Shown piece by piece: positions 41,912 to 54,700 of a DNA stretch of 64,000 bases. Made by a program: the position numbers and the translations under genes. Numbering within the stretch: position 1 is the stretch's first letter; each line of letters begins with the position of its first letter. The stretch lies in the NCBI RefSeq assembly GCF_910592395.1, contig NC_088314.1:20294070-20358069 (forward strand). Direction: 5' to 3'. A model generated the notes under the pieces. That model did no database searches, was not told the origin of the DNA, and worked only from the letters and a program-made list of their open reading frames with translations. The stretch comes from Lineus longissimus. Its lineage: Eukaryota; Nemertea; Pilidiophora; Heteronemertea; Lineidae.

Positions 41912-44325
41912 TCCACATTCCAACGTCCTGATGTAGCAAGTTGTCTTATGAGCAATGCACCAAGTAAACCCAGTACAAATATCACGTCTGCATCAAAAAA
42001 AGAGCGAGGGTATTGTATTAACCCCATTTCTTGTGATACAATAACAACCATTAGCATGAAGCTGATCAAGATACGCTGTGTCATGGAAAAAACACACCTG
42101 ATGTTATTCAAGAAGTCTCTCCAAGTGGCAGACCTCACAACCCACAGCTAGATACTGAAGTCTAACGTTCAAGAGAGAACTCTGAATGAGATGCCACTCA
42201 ATCATCCCAATAATGTAGCAAACATCACCTCCTCATTACTTCAACATGTTATGATCACAAAATGGCCGAGTCATTGATGATGTTTGGAGTGGCGCCTTGA
42301 GTGGCCAGCCTTGGAACAACTTAATGGAAAACTGCAGCAAATTTACAAACTCTTGGAACCAGCAGGCATCAAGTTATGCAAACCAACGCAAACATGACAC
42401 TTTGAATTGAGAATCGCACATGACGAAAAATCATTCGATATAAAGTGTATAATCCGGCCAAGGACAGTCACGACGCATATGTTTCATGGATCAAAACCAT
42501 CTGTGACTGTAGACTTCGTGTTAAAACCATTCATTGATATTTTATGTGGCTGTTGAGCTCAGATTTCCGACTTCTGAAGAGGTTTACTCGTACAAGCTCA
42601 TTCACTTGATTTAGAAAAACCTCAATGACACAAATGATATGGGGTGGACGCCAAGCTTATATTTTGTCACAGTTCATGTTTGAAAAGGCTCAAATTGGCC
42701 AAACCAACACCAAAATATACACTATTGAGGGGTACATCCTGTCAATTCCAAAAAATAGGTTTTATCTGCAGCTTACATTTTACAGAACCTAACCCTCAAT
42801 CAGTCCTCACTCCTGATTCAATCAGTCCTCTCTCCTGATACCTTTTTTTTCACGAAATTTGGCATGATGGCCACAGCCTACAGATATAATTTCATCATGT
42901 AGCACAGGAGCAGATGGTCTAGGTCAGATGGCTCAAAACACTACCAGGGTTTACGTCAGCCTTGTGAACATATTGCGTGGAAGTCCTATCCAGCACATGC
43001 AGGTGTTTTGGGGCGGAGGTCACTGTCATAGGGAAGTGGGAAATGCAGGAGGAGTTACTGATAAAGTGCCTCCCTCAACTTTCTAATTTCAACGCGGCAA
43101 GACCCAAAAAGGTTTTGAAATTGCGACCTATCACTCCAAAAGTCTGCGACTCTAAACCCCCCTGCCTACAAGCTTTCCCTAATTATGAAGAAATCACCCA
43201 CCTGACCCACAGCAGTTGTGTGGTTGTAATAGAGTGAGGTATAAATCTTGAAGTTTGTTGAAGTCTTAGTTTCTCATTCCAGGCAAACTACAGCATCTGA
43301 AGAGAGAAGAGGACACAAGAAGGAGTTAAGATAAGAATAACTGAGATCATTACCAACTAAAATATGACAAGGAATAAGCAAGTATTTCATAACTTCCTTT
43401 CGGCTATTCAAAAATGTTTTGACTTTGTAAATTTTTCAGAATTTTGAGCTTATGACCCTCACCCTAACCCAACTCTGACAGATGAAAAAATTTCTAAGTC
43501 CAAATATTCTTTTCACTTGTTTTTTTTTAAGCTCAAAATGAAGAAACATGGTCAGTCCAAAAACATTTTTGAACATCAAAGAAGGGGTCATTGTATTGGG
43601 CAGTGTACATGCTTTTCTTGTTATCTATACTTCTCTAATTAACCAATTATGTTACAATTAATCAGATTAGTACTTATTGCCTAAGATCATGGTAAAGGGA
43701 TTGAACAGAAAGGGAATATTAAAACAGCTTTTAATCTCAGTGAGCACTCCGGTTGTTCAAACAAGTCGATGGCCCACACATTACATTACGGGAGAGGTAC
43801 CCCATGCCGACTCAGTGACCCCAGATTCTTTCAAACACTGGCAATTTTGCAAGTAAACATCAACAGTAAAAACAAAATTCAGTTGAAACTTGTCAACCTC
43901 AACAAAAAACAAACACAGTCACTAACAAGTAAACAAGTTTGACAAGTCCACATAACTTTATCATTCATGCCACTAGACACACCAAGTTACTCGGTACGAA
44001 AATCTTCCCATACATGTAATTCCCTCCTTGCCTCTTAAATACCGGCAGCAGTTCGAATATGTTATTACACTCGACTAAATTTAGTACGCCAAACATTCTA
44101 CTATTGACTTTAGGATCGTAAGCACAATAAAAAATAATCATAATTCAGCGCTGGTGAGCGCGGCTATTCTTAATTTGTTTTTATAATTGCGATGATTTCT
44201 CGCACATGTTTTCTAACAAAGCGGGCGGTATCGCATGAATTTCAAGTCGGATTCTCAGGGTAACAATCGTGTATCCTACACGTGTATACATCACCAAATG
44301 AGCCGTCCATTGCTTAACCCATTAG

Positions 44326-44625
44326 GCGAGACATTTTTTATACTTTGGTAAGCATGCCCGCTGATAGATGATTAACTGAAAATGTGAAGGAAAAAAAAAA
44401 TTTTTTTTTGGTCATTTAGCAAGCCCGCTGCATTCAAAATCGCCGAAAGCCGAGAAAAATTTTTTTTGAATTTTTTGAAATAAAATAAAATTTTATTTTT
44501 ATTTTTTGCTCCTCTAAGCTGCCTCTACAGAAATTTTCCATGAGAGCAAAAAAAAATTATTTTAAAATTTTTGTTCCACCCTCCTCAACTTGTCCTTGGA
44601 TGAAAAAGCACTCTCACCAAGGAAT
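44326..44625 (+). mobile_element. TIR element (MITE), copy A
   Basis: It begins GCGAGACATTTTTTATACTT, then TGGTAAGCATGC, and carries long A/T runs around TTGGTCATTTAGCAAGCCCG and GCTGCCTCTACAGAAATTTT. It is the inverted homologue of the element at 49041-49478. The right end is slightly truncated. Confidence 0.75.
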
Positions 44626-45129
44626 TCATTTCAACAATTTTTTGAAGACTATGTCTAAAGAAGTAAGATATGACTGATATGCTTCAATAGGAAACACTCT
44701 TCCACTGAGAAAATCTCCCCAAAGGGCAGATATAACCAACAAACTCAAAAGCTCCTCAGGCCAAAAAACAAGGAGGAATCTTGATAGAATTATCTTCAAA
44801 GTGCGCAAGAGCGAAACATGATTGGGTCAAAAAACCCTGAGGGTAACGGAAAATAACACTGATATACGAAGGTAACCTTTACAGATTCGATTCCCAAAGA
44901 TTCCAGGAAAGAAGTTTTTCCGAGCCGTAGAATTATCTAATTAGAGTGACCCTGAGGCTTGGGTCAGTTTGTCCGACCAGTTGTTAATTAGATTAATTAC
45001 CGGTAAATGAATAATAATGATAAGCCTTTCCAAAAGTGGGAATAGGTAATCGTCATTTTTGGGGTTTTTAGGACCGATTTCGTTGACAGCGAGAAAGAAT
45101 TTTGTATGATCATGAGAAGGAGAGAATGG

Positions 45130-45740
45130 AATTTGTTGTCCTGGCAAAGCAATGGCTGCTATTGGCAAACGTTTTTCTCAAAAATGGTCCTTCAATCTAG
45201 GTCACATTTGTAATGTCTCCGGTCTAAATGACCAAAATGATAAGTTATTGGAACTATCAACGTTGTGTCGTTCTTATTATCAGTTCAAACTATTTCAAAA
45301 TGCTGGAGGCAAAGATTTCTCTCTCAAAACATTGTCAGAAGCGAAGATTTCACTTAGATCCAGTTCCTGGTGATCACAAGTCTATAAGGTTACCCGGTTC
45401 TCAAAATAAAGTGACTGAAATTATTAAATGGGCACTCACCAAATATAAACACGTCATTCTAGGCGTTTGGTGTCGGAGCAAACTGAGTCAAGCAATGGCT
45501 GCCGTATGCAGATTTCACTCACAGCACCCTTCATCAGGGTAACGTTTGTAATGCGCCAGTCTAGGTTACCCAGTTTTCTAAATTAAGTTAGTAGAAATGA
45601 TAAGTTACACTCACCAAGAATGAAATATGAAATTATTCCAAAGTTTCGATGTCGCTTCTTTCTGTGTCAAACAATGGCTGCGGAGCGAAAACGTTGCGAT
45701 CTAGGTCCCGATCTTTTCAGGTCTCGGTAACCCGGATCTT
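45130..45740. repeat. Degenerate repeated segments sharing AAGCAATGGCTGC and TAGGTTACCC words
   Basis: Related blocks containing CAATGGCTGC occur near 45146, 45494 and 45671, and ACTCACCA blocks near 45436 and 45610. They look like diverged duplications. No coding sequence is recognised. Confidence 0.4.
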
Positions 45741-47535
45741 CAGCCCGTACAATTATCGTTACAGAAATAACAGGAAGACGTATGCGCTATATTAATGTTA
45801 CATATCGGGTTACAATATTCGAGGATGTACATGTATAAGCGATATGTACTTTCACCATTACAGAGCAAGATTTCCCATCAATGTGTTAGGAGTCTGGTAA
45901 AGATCGGATATGAAAGGTAGAGTGATTCGCCCCGGGGCGGTACTTCAAAATTATTAAGTTTTGAAGCCGAGGAATTTCTACTTGAATGGTTGGAGTACCC
46001 TCTCATGAGATACACAGCACACATTTGAAGAAAATATCTGTCTATTACTTTCAAATCATGCAATTTGAACAACAGGTTCATCTACGCTTGCCCTTTCTTT
46101 CTTCAAACGACGAGGCTATAATCAAACACGCAAGCTACTTTGAACACTTCCTATCAAGCACAACAATAGCATACTATATAGACTCCACTGAGGAAGTCCA
46201 CGCTTCTCCGATGAGCATTTACGCAATCTCCAGCATTAACATAATGGCTAAAAGTGGCTCAGCCATCCTAAGTCTTCGATATGAATATATTTAGCATTTT
46301 AAGCATTCTTGACGCATAATGAAGGAAGATGGTCTCTGCACACGATCGGGGATTTCACTCCTCTCGCATTCATGATCACCGAATGAAGCTCATTTTAATA
46401 CACTTCACATCAAGTGTGAGGAATTATCATATTAGTCGCATATGAATGAGTCGTTAAGATGCGAGCTAATTGGTTTTAAATCTGAGGCAATTCCCCTTCA
46501 ATTTGTTGATTTCCTGATCGTGAGGTGCATTATTCGGGCCGCTGCGTGGAGATTTCCTGAGCTGGCTGGAGTGTGTGTTCAAGTGCCGGAGGAGTGATGT
46601 ACATTTTATGCACTTCGGCAAGAAATGAATACAACGGCTGCATGATGGTCAGACCAAATAAGTCCGTACACAAAATCATAGTCTCTCCATATTGGTTTAA
46701 CCAATTCAACACCTGTGTCAGCATCAGTTGGACAGATACCACTTTACCTCAACAACACCTCAGAATAGTTGCCGGCAAGCGTTTGTTGCCTCCAGATGGA
46801 CTCTATCGAGGAGCGTCTGGGTGGGATATTAGTATGCGAAGCCGAAAACCGCGCAAACTACAGACTCATAGAGACCAGACAGGCAGGATGACCGCACTGT
46901 TGAAGAACTTGCTGCTATTTATATTCTCCTGAAATCAGTCGTAAGATCATTCCGAAAAAAATATACAGTTTTCAGATGCTCTGCATAAACACCGACTTCA
47001 AAGATAACTTGGAAACATTCATTTTGGTTTTGAGGTTTCCAAGACCTTGGATCAAAATCACTCCAAAATGATCTTTCCAACACAAAGTACACAGCCTTTA
47101 GTTTTCTTATCGCACAGTGGTCAACAGTGTTAGATATGTTCATCGGGACATCATAACCCACTAGACGAGTAGGCTTATCTCGTTTGACCAAAAGTACACA
47201 AGAGTTATCACTGACATGGAGTGTGGCCGTCATTTTCGATGACACTTCAGAAGGAAGGACGGGCGTTTGGGCGACGGTCTGGCAAGTCACAGCCTGTTAC
47301 TGTGTGCACATTGCATACTTGGAACTCGAGTTAGTTACCTAAGCAGATCTGGTGTGTGTTACATGACATATGCTGCCGAATGGCTGGGCAACCTTGAAGC
47401 AAGGAGCAACTCAAAAAGGTTGGAAAAATACACACACTGCTCTCAAATCAGCCTTCTGGCATAACTTGTAGAAACCTGTGCAGTGATTATCAAGGATTTG
47501 GTAGCCAAACAACAAACTGGTTGAGAGAATGTAAT

Positions 47536-48106
47536 CTTGGTAGACAATTGGTAAAGCCTTGGTAGACAATTGGTAAAGCCTTGGTAGACAATTGGTAAAG
47601 CCTTAGTAGACAATTGGTAAAGTCTTGGTCGACAATTGGTAAAGTCCTGGTAGACAATTGGTAAAGTCTTGGTAGACAATTGGTAAAGTCTTGGTAGACA
47701 ATTGGTAAAGACTTGGTAGACAATTGGTAAAGTCCTGGTAGACAGTTGGTAAAGTCTTGGTAGACAATTGGTAAAGCCTTGGTAGACAATTGGTAAAGCC
47801 TTGGTAGACAATTGGTAAAGCCTTGGTAGACAATTGGTAAAGACTTGGTAGACAATTGGTAAAGCCTTGGTAGACAATTGGTAAAGTCTTGGTAGACAAT
47901 TGGTAAAGACTTGGTAGACAATTGGTAAAGTCTTGGTAGACAATTGGTAAAGCCTTGGTAGACAATTGGTAAAGACTTGGTAGACAATTGGTAAAGTCTT
48001 GGTAGACAATTGGTAAAGTCTTGGTAGACAATTGGTAAAGTCTTGGTAGACAATTGGCAAAGACTTGGTAGACAATTGGTAAAGCCTTGGTAGACAATTG
48101 GTAAAA
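47536..48106. repeat. 22-bp minisatellite, ~26 copies
   Basis: The unit is CCTTGGTAGACAATTGGTAA followed by AG, with variation mainly at the first two bases. Because 22 is not a multiple of three and the unit has no stop on the minus strand, several overlapping minus-strand frames of about 200-264 codons stay open, each with a 22-residue period. These are artefacts of the repeat. Confidence 0.95.
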
Positions 48107-49040
48107 GCAACAGACACAGCCACTTTGCAAGCATTTCTTTGTAGAGAGAAGAGCCTGAATAGCTGGATCATTGAATGTCCCAGTGGTTGTGCCAAGGAAC
48201 ATACTATGGAAACAATAGGAGAAAGCAACAAATCCACAAAATGCTTAATGCTTTTTCACTCACGAGCATCAACTTTATCCTTGTGGCATTTTTCCTCAAT
48301 TCATGTTTGCTATGTGACCTTGTGACGTAACAAAACTTTTACACGTTCACATTCAGCTCCTATTTCTCTGGAACCACAGATTCTGCAAAACGAACTAGAG
48401 ACCAAAAGCCAAATTCTTACACGCAAAACCAACCATATCTTTAGCAAAAACTGATAGAGGAACAGCAGGGCGCTATTTTGACAATAATCAAAATATATAT
48501 TTAGGTATGAGTGCACTAACTAACCCCACGTACTTCCATGGTTTGTTTATCGATACGCTTTGTTGTATTATTACTTCGCCTCATTCAGGTGGTTCTACGA
48601 CTTATAAAAATATCACCCAAGCAAAATCGTGCTGATGATGGAACTGAGCGAATCCACGCGTGGGCTGGATTGAATGTTTTTGTAACGAGAGACGATTTTG
48701 TATGGGGTGCTTATAGTCTATGCTTTCGACCAGTTACCACATGTGGCTTTTCCAACTTCTCATCACACTCCCAGTAAGTCTGGGGATTTTGCTCAGTCGT
48801 GAGTGCTGTTGTCTTTGAAAGAGTTCCTGTCAGGACTCTAACAAAAGAACATATCACTCTAAATGAAATGTTATGCAACAATACACTGGCATAATTGACA
48901 CCAATAGGGATCTTGGTTGATGGTGTGATTACGATTGTATGCAAGAAAGTGGCTGGCAAAATTATGAAATTGTTCGCACTCTCGGGTAACAAGAATTCTG
49001 AAGCGCACACACAGGAAAATCATTGTTTATTGATTATAAG

Positions 49041-49478
49041 CCGAGACTTTTTTTATACCTTGGTTAGTGTGCTCTTTCATCCAAGGATAAGCTGAGGTGG
49101 GTGGAATAAAAATAAAAATAAAAATTTTTTTTTTGCTTTCACGGAAGACTTCTCTGTGGAGGCAGCTCAGAGGAGGCAGAAATTTTTTTTTTTTATTTAA
49201 AAATAAAGTTTCTGTTTCCATCTTTGAGTGGCATTGTGGGTAGATCTCGCAAAACTCTAGTTTGGTCTCACTCCACAGTGCGGCAGTTGTCAAATTTTGC
49301 ACTCGGGCTTCGTTGATCTGAATAATATGAAAAATAAAAAATTTAAAAAAATTAATTTTTTTTCTTGGTTTTCGTTGATTTTGAGTGCAGAGGGCTTGCC
49401 AAATGACCAAAAAAATTCACATTTTCAGTTTATCGGGAAGCGGCGGGCACGCTTACCAAGGTATTAAAAAAGTCTCAC
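49041..49478 (-). mobile_element. TIR element (MITE), copy B
   Basis: The left end (CCGAGACTTTTTTTATACCT, then TGGTTAGTGTGC) and the reverse complement of the right end (GTGAGACTTTTTTAATACCT, then TGGTAAGCGTGC) form ~30-bp terminal inverted repeats. The interior matches copy A in inverted orientation plus a ~120-bp segment absent from A. It encodes nothing. Confidence 0.85.
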
Positions 49479-50370
49479 CGAAAAACCCTCCCCCATTTAC
49501 TTAAGTGGCTAACAATACCATGAAATCAAGTTTCATCAGCCAACTAGAAATAACATGTTTTTGGTAAATGGGGTATCAAATCAGTAAGAAATATTTGAAT
49601 TTGATCAGTACAATTAAAAAACACACTGCATTTAGAAAGTGGACACAAGACGACCGACAAAACACATCAAAATTTGGTCCATTTATATGTTGGTCACAGA
49701 AACTAGTTAACGAATACATCCGCATATTATCTGATGAGATTATCAACTGAGATGTTACAGAAACTCAGTGAAGTCGGGAGACACTAGACCTGTCTCACCA
49801 AGGTGCCGTATTCAAAATGGCAGCAATACACATCACCATCTTCGAGCAAATGCTGTCAACAGGTTACAATGAAAAACCAGACAAGAAATGATATAACAAT
49901 CCCAGGAGCTTTCGGAGAAAATTGAGACAGACTAACCTGAACTTTGTGTGACCGGAGCGGAGTCCTTAATGAAACAAGACATCGGAAAATATCTGGATAA
50001 AAACGATTCTGACATGTGCAGTTGTTATCGGGGACCACATTATCACCGAATTTGTATTTGTTCTAACTTATTATTCATCAGACAGGTGCGTTTCATAGGA
50101 CATCTCTCACCGGGTCGAGGTAAAAAGGTTTACTCGACAAATAGTTTCCTGATAAGGAAGTTTTCCTCTTATCACGTTTATCTGCCGCGCTGGGAGTTAG
50201 GAAATTTGTCTCTGATGGACGGATCAAGGATTCCCAAAGTTACACACAGAAATTCTGGGCACTTCCGCAAGCGCTTTCTAGAAAACCAGCAACGTCTGTC
50301 TCCGCGACATGCAAATTGATTATAACAATACGAGTAAGACATCTACATACAGTGCTAAATCCAACTAAGT

Positions 50371-50792
50371 CCTGCAGGTCAAGTTAGAGGACTGACAGCT
50401 AGATGTTAGTAGTGCCTGACTTGTAGGGGGTGAGGTTCAAGGAGGCTCAGGAGGCAATTGGCATTCACCTTTGGCCATCTCTGCCAGCTAAGGTACTCAT
50501 TTAGTCGCTCAATGAGAGTGGCCCTTGTCTGCATCTCGTCCCAGCACTTGTCAAAGCGCTGATCAAATCCTCTGGTATACAGACACCATCACCATTTCCA
50601 AAAGCAACCAGCTCAACCACTTGTCAAGCTCTCATCAAATACTATATACTGAGACCATCGCCAGCTCCAGGAGCAATGGTATTCATATGGAAAGTGATAA
50701 GGCATTTGCCTCCCGAGCCTCCTTGAACCTCACCCCCTACAATTCAGGCACTACTGACATTTAGCTGTCAGTCCTCTAACTTGACCTGCAGC
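50371..50792. mobile_element. Fold-back element with ~88-bp inverted repeats
   Basis: 50371-50457 (CCTGCAGGTCAAGTTAGAGG to GGCTCAGGAGGCAA) is nearly the exact reverse complement of 50705-50792. The two arms differ at only a few positions. The ~250-bp centre has no coding sequence. The transposon family is not recognised. Confidence 0.85.
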
Positions 50793-51218
50793 ACTCAAGT
50801 TTTTACACAACTTTGATAGAATGGCGCACCCACTCTTGGCAGAGGATGGAAAATAAAGCGTTTAAAACGAGATTCAAGACATGAGGATGACTTGCTGCAT
50901 AAATGTACCAGAGTGTGGAATGTCCATTGATAGTAAAATCAACACAGTATATCACTGCCCCAACATTTCTGCATCTTGTAATACGAACCGTTGATATTTT
51001 ATCTTTCGTATCCGCTGCATTGTTCCAAGTGACCTCATTGACTTCTATTGTTAACCATGTCTCTCTGTTGTAGCTATCCTCAATGGCTGAATCAAGCTCT
51101 CGCCCACCAATCAGTCGGCATCAGTCTCAGTGCTGCTTGACCAATGCTTAGTTCTCTACCTGACCAACGTTTTGGACACAAATCAAATCTTCTCTGAATG
51201 CTCAGAGTGATTTTTATA

Positions 51219-51390
51219 AAGATTTCCCAATTTGATCCATCAAACGATGTGGTTTATCTTCATTTCACATCATTTAATGGATCCATCAAATGATGTGGTT
51301 TATCTTCATTTCACATCATTTAATGGATCCATCAAATGATGTGGTTTATCTTCATTTCACATCATTTAATGGATCAAATTGGGAAATCTT
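51219..51390. repeat. 46-bp palindromic tandem repeat (3 copies) nested in an inverted repeat
   Basis: The flanks AAGATTTCCCAATTTGATCC and GGATCAAATTGGGAAATCTT are exact reverse complements. Between them a 46-bp unit (GGATCCATCAAATGATGTGG, then TTTATCTTCATTTCACATCA, then TTTAAT) repeats three times. Each unit can itself fold, because CCATCAAATGATGTG pairs with CACATCATTTAATGG. Confidence 0.9.
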
Positions 51391-51577
51391 CAATTCACTT
51401 GTTACGCATGGATCACACCTCATGCAGCTCTTCAACTGACGTTACATCATTATTAGGCCGTTAATTAACCATTCAATGTGGTGGTGATGATATCATAGAC
51501 AGATGATTCCAGAAATACTGGCTGGACCTGGGTGGTAAAATATAGCGTCAGTTGTCTTCTGTCAAACATAACAGAAT

Positions 51578-51745
51578 CGCCCCCCCCCCCCCCCACTTGA
51601 GGCTTAAACTGCGTGTTTCACACCTTCTATATCTTCATGACCTTTTGTCTTGTATAAATGACCCTTACGACCCCCCCCCCCATTTAAGGCTAAAACTGTG
51701 TGTGTCACACCTTCTATACCTTCATGACCTTTTGGCTAGTATAGT
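51578..51745. repeat. Tandem duplication (~90 bp) headed by poly(C) runs
   Basis: Two copies each begin with 12-15 C and continue ACTTGAGGCTTAAACTGCGT or the diverged equivalent, then CACACCTTCTATA and CTTCATGACCTTTTG. They are non-coding. Confidence 0.75.
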
Positions 51746-54700
51746 TTCAGCAGAAAATCTCCGCCCCTCCATTCATGCTACAGCTTGCTGTCAAGCTAAA
51801 ATCCTTACAAATGTACCGAAAAGACATATTATGCCCTATTGTAGGCAACGGACATAAATACCGGACACATGAAGTACGCAGCCGAGATAGCTAATACACC
51901 AATGATCGCGGCGCAGCCGGCAAAATGGCCGAATCGTTAAATTTCGAGATTAGGTCAACACTCGAGGTAGGGGTGCGTTGGTTCTAGTGGTGGGTAGGAT
52001 GGGGTTATACCACACACGATTCAAAAGCAAATACAGCACCACGTGACACGTCAAGTAAAGCCTAATATTCTGTAGCATTTTGTCACTCTCCACAGCTTAG
52101 CAAATGTATTCAAATCACTCAGAAAATGAGCACCGTAAGAAGTCTCAGTTTCTGTCATTTACCTTTCTATGCCTACTGGTGTTCTAAAGGAGGGCAGGTC
52201 TAGTTTCTACAGGGGAGGACTATCTGTAAAGACACAAGACAGACTTTGTTGAAGAGATTTGACTCATCTTTCAATGAAAAGTACTCAACGTCACAGTGTT
52301 TGGTCACTAAAATCTTAAGCTTTAGCGAATTTGATGGCTTTTTAAACAAATTGAGAATCATGGCAAAGCTGATGGGCTGAGGCAGCAAAACGATTTCATG
52401 AATGTTGGGCGTCAGGTGGCAATTAAAGTGATGGTCGTATGTCCCAGCATGCACTCTATCCTGAAAATGAAACACGTACCCACAATTACAATCTAGGACA
52501 CCAAGAAATCCTGAAAAACAATGTAAATGCTATTCCCTGTTGCAAGTATTAGGTCCACTGAAACTCTATACGATTTTATCCAGTTTTAAACACACACCAA
52601 CAGAAAACGTCCCCTAAAATTCACAGCCTGAACAAATAAGATGAAATGATGGCACAAACTTACAAAATGACGGGAAGAAATCCGTCAACGATGAAAGCCG
52701 CACTAGAAGAGTAAAGTCAATAATCCAAGTACTTTCAAACTGCGGCGTTCAGTCTGAGTACGATTCTTAAAAGTTGAACTGCAAGTCAATAGCTGGGTTA
52801 TCTTGTATTCATTTAGAGCGGTTAATCAAAACAGAACCATGGAGTCCAAGGAGTGGAATGCTGGGAAATCGCGATGAGAGACACGGATACGCCACCAAAC
52901 TGACTCATGACGAGTATAAATGTCTTCTGTATTGTTATTTGGCATCAGTGGGCGTTTAACCCTCGCAGTCTGACCCTCAGGACTATGTCAAAAGTTCAAA
53001 CATCACAGAAAGCCTGCCTTCGCCCACGATGTACCTCATTTTCGCCAAATCAATCACTGCGCTATTTCATCACAAGTCTTGCTCCGAAAGATTGTTACCC
53101 AGTTTCTTGACGTCGCGACCTCTAACAGTTTGGTGCTTTGGGACGTGTAGAATGTTTTCAATGACGCACTCTCAATCGTCTGATTTCTCCTGATCTTTCG
53201 TGGCAGATGAAATGCAAGCAGTACCAAAAATTAAAGTTTTCCAAATATATTCTAGACTTCGAGAGGAAATGCGTTTAAAAGCATGCAATATTTCTAAAAC
53301 CGGAATTGTACATTGGACTAAAAGTCAAAATGATCCAAACAATTGGCAAACAGGTTATGCATGAAACGGACAATCTTGCTCAAAAACTACGACCACATTT
53401 TTTTGTTACCCATTACACCAAAAAAGCACAAAATTTCATTTTAATTTCCTTTTCTCCACATATGACAAACATTTACTTTGGCCAGTACTTTGGCCAATAC
53501 AGATTACCTCCATAGATGAAAGAAACAAAATTATTGGCCATTTACTTTTGACAAAGTAGATTTAATTCAATTGACATGAAATTTAATTAACCCGGTCACA
53601 TGATTCTAGAATATGAGAGACTAAACATCAGAAAGTGGAATAGGGCAGAATGAAAACAATGTCAATGATGTGAAATTTTATGATATGATATTCGTAGAAT
53701 TTAAATCGATACAAAGGTCAGGAATTATATGATTATAAATTATTAGGTCGTCCAAAAACATTGATTTTCCTACTGATGAGAGTGATAGTAGCTAGAAATG
53801 TAAAACGGCAGGGAAGAAAAAGGCATTGCGATAACATAGACAGACTTTTTAAATGTGTTAACTGTATTGTTCTGGAAACATACCAAGTTGAAAATCACAG
53901 GTTTGTTAAGAATACCATTTATGACATAACATGTACCCCGCGAAGGTCCTCAGGCTCAGACTAACTCAGAGAAACTGCTCAATAAGAGCAATGTGGGCAA
54001 GTGTGGTACTGTCTCAGTATGAAACACTGAGTGTCAATCGAAACACCAACAAATGATAAGTTCAAAGTCCTCAAAGGAGACATAAGGTTTTGAACGGACA
54101 CTGATTAAAGGTGATACATGTACAGCCAAGGGGGGATTATAGACATGGAAACAGACACCTGACCCCGCCTAGTCTCGGGCTCACTCACTCAAGGGGGGTA
54201 TGCATGCGTGTTCAAGTGTTGGTCCTCAACATAGATAGGATCGGAAACTCACTTATGTATGTAGGAGTACGCAAGACATCAATCAAGCTGCGAACCATTC
54301 CAACCCCTTAACATGGTATCAGCTTTTTCTGTTAAAAAGCCCATGGACTTGCGCAAAGTTTAAAAGGAACGCCAAGTTGGTAACTTACATGCCGTCTTGA
54401 ACAACCTGGCCCATTCAGCCTACAGATCATGCCCTTGATAAGTCCAGAACTAATGTAGCGTTATCAACCTCTAAGGCATGCTGGGGGAAAGGTTTTCATG
54501 AATTTGATGGGCAAAGGGACGAGCATAAACCCAGACAAGACATGATGTGTTACATGTACTTTAGAGTTCGCCAATGTCGACGAGGCAAATATGACATGAG
54601 AGAGAAATGCACCCAGCAAACTTGTATCAATTACACCAGACTCCAATGTCTGTACGTCATTCCGATCGATTCTCTGTTTTGTGTGAGGCATATCAACAGA

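Noticed and set aside
47443-48237. 264-codon minus-strand frame with repeats of the type LYQLSTKALPIVYQ
   Set aside because: Pure by-product of a 22-bp tandem repeat; the same peptide appears in several frames and there is no start context or neighbouring exon.
51925-51960. ATGGCCGAATCG in good context followed by a GTAGGG donor-like site
   Set aside because: Only ~14 codons, no recognisable protein, and a similar ATGGCCGAGTC near 42263 runs into a stop; probably a repeated word.
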